The notes beneath the pieces are model-generated. The model saw nothing but the letters and a program-made list of their open reading frames with translations. It searched no databases and was not told where the DNA came from. This document shows positions 6,086 through 8,263 of a DNA stretch of 8,263 bases, in pieces (the first letter of the stretch is position 1; every line of letters begins with the position of its first letter). Position numbers and translations under genes: made by a program. This DNA comes from Acidobacteriaceae bacterium (GTDB lineage Bacteria; Acidobacteriota; Terriglobia; Terriglobales; Acidobacteriaceae). The stretch spans positions 1 through 8,263 of the forward strand of contig DAHUZD010000303.1 of assembly GCA_027306745.1 (NCBI GenBank). Reading direction: 5' to 3'.

Positions 6086-6306
6086 GGATCTCCTCTATAT
6101 TAGGTTGGTGAATGTGTTCCCAAAGTCGTGGGGAGTTTCCCCTGTACGCAATGCAACGGCCCGATGCAAAATCACTCGATCCAATTTGGCGTCCCTGGCC
6201 TTGTGCTTAGCGTACTGCCCGGCAGTCCGAATGAGAAATAAATTCCCTTTATTTTCCCTATAGTTTTTCTTTATTCTGGATTTACCGGTACCATAAACGG
6301 TATCAC
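6086..6306. promoter_or_regulatory. Divergent glnA-lysR control region with several dyads
   Basis: The 221-base gap between the two start codons holds at least five dyads: GGGGA-GTT-TCCCC (6130-6142), ACTGCC-C-GGCAGT (6214-6226, perfect), AAATAAA-TTCCC-TTTATTT (6236-6254, perfect), TACCGGTA (6283-6290) and TACC-N6-GGTA (6289-6302), the last two immediately before the lysR start. The stretch 6231-6280 is an AT-rich island. CTAT-N11-ATTC at 6258-6276 is a weak match to the operator motif seen upstream of the transporter. A TATAGT at 6259-6264 could be a lysR -10 box but has no good -35 partner. This is a typical layout for a LysR regulator controlling itself and a divergent target; which dyad is the operator is unknown. 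Confidence 0.55.
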
Positions 6307-7242
6307 ATGGATTTTGAGCAGCTCAAAGCGTTTCTGGAGGTGGCCCGCTCCTCCAGTTTCTCGCGCGCCGCGGAAAAGCTCTTCCGCACGCAGCCGGCCA
6401 TTTCCACGCAAATCCGTGCGCTCGAAACCGAAATCGGCTCCAAACTCTTTGACCGCTCCGGCGGACGCGTCAAGCTGACGGCGGGCGGCAAGCTCTTTTA
6501 CCAGTACGCCGAGCAGGCGCTGCAATCGCGGCGCAACATCATCCGCGCCGTCGCCGAGCTGGAGCGCACGCCCCGCGGCGATCTGGTCATCAGCGCCAAT
6601 GAGGCCACCTGCCTCTACATTCTGCCCCAGGTCTTCGCCGAGTTTAAGCGTCAGTACGCGCGCGTCTCCGTCTCCATCGCCCGCAACGAACGCGCCGGAA
6701 CGCTGGAGGCCGTGCTCTCGCAGGACGTGGACTTCGGCGTGGTCTCCATTCCCGTCAATGATCCGCGGCTGGCTGTGCTGCCCATCCACAAAGATGAAAT
6801 CGTGCTGATTACGCCGCCGCATCATCCGCTGATCCGCACCGGCAAGGTGCGCCTGGAAGAGATTGCGCAGTACCCGCTGCTACTGCCCAAACAGGGCCGC
6901 ACGCGCGACACCGTCGATCAACTCTTCTTCCGCCACCAATTGAAGGCCGATGTTTCCATGGAGCTGGATTCGAACGAACTGCTGAAGCGTTTCGTGGCCG
7001 TCGGCGTGGGCATCGGCTTCATCGCACGCTCCAACACCGTGGCCGACCGCAAGGCTGGGTTGCTGGGCGTCATGGATCTGGCCGATACCGGCATTGAGCG
7101 CAGCCTGGGCCTGATCTACCGCAAGGACAGGTCTCTGAGTCGCGCCGCCAAGGCATTTATTGAAATCGCCCAGCTCGCCCAGCAAAGTGCCCAGGAGACG
7201 CGCCCGGCCCCGCGTACCCGCCGCTCCACCGCCGCGCTGTAG
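6307..7242 (+). CDS. LysR-family transcriptional regulator
   Basis: A 311-residue LysR-type regulator of standard length. The N-terminal winged helix-turn-helix (about 2-61) contains the family signature FSRAAEKLFRTQPAISTQIR (18-37), followed by LETEIGSKLFDR (39-50). A linker helix (62-88) leads to a two-lobed periplasmic-binding-protein-like effector domain (91-295) beginning GDLVISANEATCLYILP. The tail (296-311) is Arg/Pro/Ala-rich and probably disordered. The effector is not readable from sequence; the domain resembles the CysB/CbbR-like branch only in a general way. ATG 6307 fits the start of the HTH but has no clear Shine-Dalgarno, and an operator-like dyad overlaps the leader, so expression is probably low and autoregulated. 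Divergence from glnA makes glnA the likeliest target. The transporter's LysR-type sites make amt a second candidate. Confidence 0.93.
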   Translation: MDFEQLKAFLEVARSSSFSRAAEKLFRTQPAISTQIRALETEIGSKLFDRSGGRVKLTAGGKLFYQYAEQALQSRRNIIRAVAELERTPRGDLVISANEATCLYILPQVFAEFKRQYARVSVSIARNERAGTLEAVLSQDVDFGVVSIPVNDPRLAVLPIHKDEIVLITPPHHPLIRTGKVRLEEIAQYPLLLPKQGRTRDTVDQLFFRHQLKADVSMELDSNELLKRFVAVGVGIGFIARSNTVADRKAGLLGVMDLADTGIERSLGLIYRKDRSLSRAAKAFIEIAQLAQQSAQETRPAPRTRRSTAAL

Positions 7243-7266
7243 CGAGCTTACCGCCCTGCGGCACAA

Positions 7267-7282
7267 GGGGGGGGGGATCCCC
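7267..7282. repeat. Ten-G homopolymer running into GGGGATCCCC
   Basis: Positions 7267-7276 are ten consecutive G residues, the last four forming a perfect 10-bp palindrome GGGGATCCCC (7273-7282). It lies 24 bases after the lysR stop codon and is non-coding. Tract length may vary between cells or be a sequencing artefact. Confidence 0.7.
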
Positions 7283-7315
7283 GACCTTCGAGAATTCTCC
7301 TATGCCAAGAGGTTG

Positions 7316-7424
7316 GTCATTCTGAGCGCCGCGAAGAATCCAGAGAATGAAAGCTGAGTCGATCCGGCGAGCACCGTCTGGATTCTTCACTGCGTCCGCC
7401 TTCGCAGACTCCGCTCAGAACGAC
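7316..7424. repeat. REP-like nested inverted repeat (about 109 bp)
   Basis: The outer arms GTCATTCTGAGCG (7316-7328) and CGCTCAGAACGAC (7412-7424) are complementary with one mismatch. The inner arms GAAGAATCCAGA (7332-7343) and TCTGGATTCTTC (7377-7388) are perfectly complementary. The right half contains its own hairpin CTGCG-N8-CGCAG (7390-7407). Sequences starting 'GTCATTCTGAGCG...GAAGAATCC' are, as I recall, dispersed intergenic repeats in Acidobacteriota and some other soil bacteria. No transposase ORF is present, so this is a REP/MITE-like non-autonomous element. Transcribed from lysR it would fold strongly and could act as a 3' barrier. Confidence 0.75.
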
Positions 7425-7600
7425 TTGTTGCGTGGAGGGATCTGCGGTTCTCACCCACAATTGCGCACAAAAACCGGCTTCTGCCGTATTCTGGTAGAGG
7501 CCCCGCACATTCTCACTTGTCTCTTACCGAAGCGCGGGTCAATCTGTGATATTTTGAAGCGGGCGGCATTGGATCGGGCCGCGAACTGGAGGAACAAAAA
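7425..7600 (+). promoter_or_regulatory. Upstream region of arginine decarboxylase
   Basis: Non-coding leader and promoter region. A possible sigma-70 promoter is TTACCG (7523-7528), a 17-base spacer and TGATAT (7546-7551), but the hexamers are poor. Immediately before the gene, GGAGGA (7588-7593) sits seven bases ahead of the TTG at 7601, which fixes that start. A weak GCGGC/GCCGC dyad (7563-7582) precedes the ribosome binding site. Nothing resembling a riboswitch was recognised. Confidence 0.4.
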
Positions 7601-8158
7601 TTGGGAAAAAGCATGGTCCCGAAGCGTCTGTTTTTCACCAAGGGCGTCGGGAAGCACAAGGAACGTCTCACGTCGTTTGAGCTGGCTCTGCGCGATGCCG
7701 GCATTGCCGCACAGAATCTGGTGCGCGTTTCCTCAATCTTTCCGCCCCAAGCCAAGCTGATTACCCGCAAGGAAGGCTTGAAGTTTCTGCATCCGGGCGA
7801 AGTGGTCTTTGCCGTCGTGGCCGAAAACTCCACGCGCGAGCCGCACCGCTTGGTCGCCTCCAGCATCGGCGTGGCCATTCCTAGCGACCGCAACACCTAC
7901 GGCTACCTCAGCGAGCACCACAGCTTTGGCGAGACCGAAGACCAGGCAGGCGATTACGCCGAAGAGTTGGCCGCAGAGATGCTCGCCACCACGCTGAACG
8001 TGGACTTCAACCCCGACACAAGCTGGGACGAGAAGAAGGAAATCTACCGCATCTCGAACAAGATTGTGCGCACGGCCAACGTCACGCAGTCTGCCGTGGG
8101 CGACAAGCGCGGACTGTGGACGACCACCATCGCCGCCGCCATTCTCATCTTCGAGTAA
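7601..8158 (+). CDS. pdaD: Pyruvoyl-dependent arginine decarboxylase
   Basis: A 185-residue proenzyme of the pyruvoyl-dependent arginine decarboxylase family (usual length about 155-195), which converts arginine to agmatine plus CO2 for polyamine synthesis in the cytosol. The self-cleavage motif VRVSSIFPP (41-49) is intact: cleavage between Ser44 and Ser45 would turn Ser45 into the pyruvoyl group and yield a small beta chain and a larger alpha chain. Other family features are [20 protein letters not shown] (11-30), N39 (equivalent to M. jannaschii Asn47), ASSIGVAIP (86-94), the catalytic-site glutamate in GYLSEHHS (Glu105) and the C-terminal block [10 protein letters not shown] (173-182). The TTG start has GGAGGA at seven-base spacing; ATG 7613 is 19 bases from it and less likely. 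The next gene starts 34 bases after the stop on the same strand and fits the following pathway steps. Confidence 0.93.
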   Translation: MGKSMVPKRLFFTKGVGKHKERLTSFELALRDAGIAAQNLVRVSSIFPPQAKLITRKEGLKFLHPGEVVFAVVAENSTREPHRLVASSIGVAIPSDRNTYGYLSEHHSFGETEDQAGDYAEELAAEMLATTLNVDFNPDTSWDEKKEIYRISNKIVRTANVTQSAVGDKRGLWTTTIAAAILIFE

Positions 8159-8192
8159 ACGTGCAGCCCCACCCGCAGCAGGACAAAACTCC

Positions 8193-8263
8193 ATGAGCCG
8201 TGCAGCAACCCGCGACCGCAGTAGCGAAAACTTTCGCGTCGCCTTGGTGCAGATGTCCTGCTC
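8193..8263 (+). CDS. aguB: Carbon-nitrogen hydrolase, probably N-carbamoylputrescine amidase (5' fragment)
   Basis: Only 23 complete codons are in the window: MSRAATRDRSSENFRVALVQ and then MSC. After a polar leader, FRVALVQMSC matches the first beta-strand of nitrilase-superfamily amidases, where N-carbamoylputrescine amidases read V-A-x-x-Q-M-S/A-C. ATG 8193 follows AGGA (8180-8183) by nine bases. It lies 34 bases downstream of arginine decarboxylase, so it is probably in the same operon. The expected reaction is N-carbamoylputrescine to putrescine, CO2 and NH3. The catalytic Glu-Lys-Cys residues lie outside the window, so another nitrilase-family amidase remains possible; pathway context is the main argument. 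Confidence 0.65.
   Translation, partial: MSRAATRDRSSENFRVALVQMSC

Noticed and set aside
6258..6276. CTAT-N11-ATTC as a further copy of the amt operator in the lysR leader
   Set aside because: Only the left arm and AT of the right arm match, and no partner lies 22 bases away. Too weak to list as a site.
6271..6825. 184-codon minus-strand frame over the 5' half of lysR
   Set aside because: Shadow of the LysR gene; it would also cover the whole lysR leader and has no recognisable motif.
7316..7424. CRISPR repeat or riboswitch interpretation of the inverted repeat
   Set aside because: There is a single unit with no regularly spaced direct repeats, and the arms match a dispersed REP-like type rather than any riboswitch I know.

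Overview
The window looks like a chromosomal stretch of a soil Acidobacteriota, probably class Terriglobia. This is an inference from three things: an outer-membrane beta-barrel protein next to an ammonium-transporter gene, a high-GC coding style with pervasive antisense shadow frames, and an imperfect inverted repeat of the 'GTCATTCTGAGCG...GAAGAATCC' type that I associate with these genomes. No rRNA or tRNA gene, CRISPR array, transposase or phage gene is visible.

Layout from left to right: (1) the 5' part of an outer-membrane beta-barrel protein gene (minus strand, runs off the left edge); (2) a 401-base divergent intergenic region with a cluster of LysR-type dyads (GCTAT-N11-ATAGC); (3) an Amt/Mep/Rh-family ammonium transporter gene (plus) whose pore and gate residues are altered; (4) a convergent small SMR-like four-helix membrane protein (minus); (5) a membrane-anchored Ser/Thr protein kinase (minus) whose DFG motif reads YFG; (6) a PP2C-type phosphatase (minus) directly upstream of the kinase; (7) a type I glutamine synthetase (minus) followed by a perfect 16-bp palindrome and an intrinsic terminator; (8) a divergent LysR-type regulator (plus), with several dyads in the shared intergenic region; (9) a 358-base gap with a ten-G tract and the REP-like inverted repeat; (10) a pyruvoyl-dependent arginine decarboxylase (plus); and (11) the first 23 codons of a carbon-nitrogen hydrolase, probably N-carbamoylputrescine amidase (plus, runs off the right edge).

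Most of the window concerns nitrogen. The transporter and glutamine synthetase form an ammonium uptake and assimilation module. The beta-barrel protein may serve as its outer-membrane pore, and the LysR regulator, divergent from the synthetase, is the natural candidate controller. Neither a P-II gene nor the usual glutamine synthetase adenylylation tyrosine is seen. The kinase and phosphatase form a separate signalling pair. The decarboxylase and hydrolase fit the arginine-agmatine-carbamoylputrescine-putrescine route; agmatine deiminase would be expected just outside the window.

The observations most worth following are the phased LysR-type operator array upstream of the transporter, the transporter's substituted twin-histidine and phenylalanine-gate positions, and the kinase's Asp-to-Tyr change in DFG, which is one base away from a normal motif. 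I see no clear sign of a wholly new multi-gene system.
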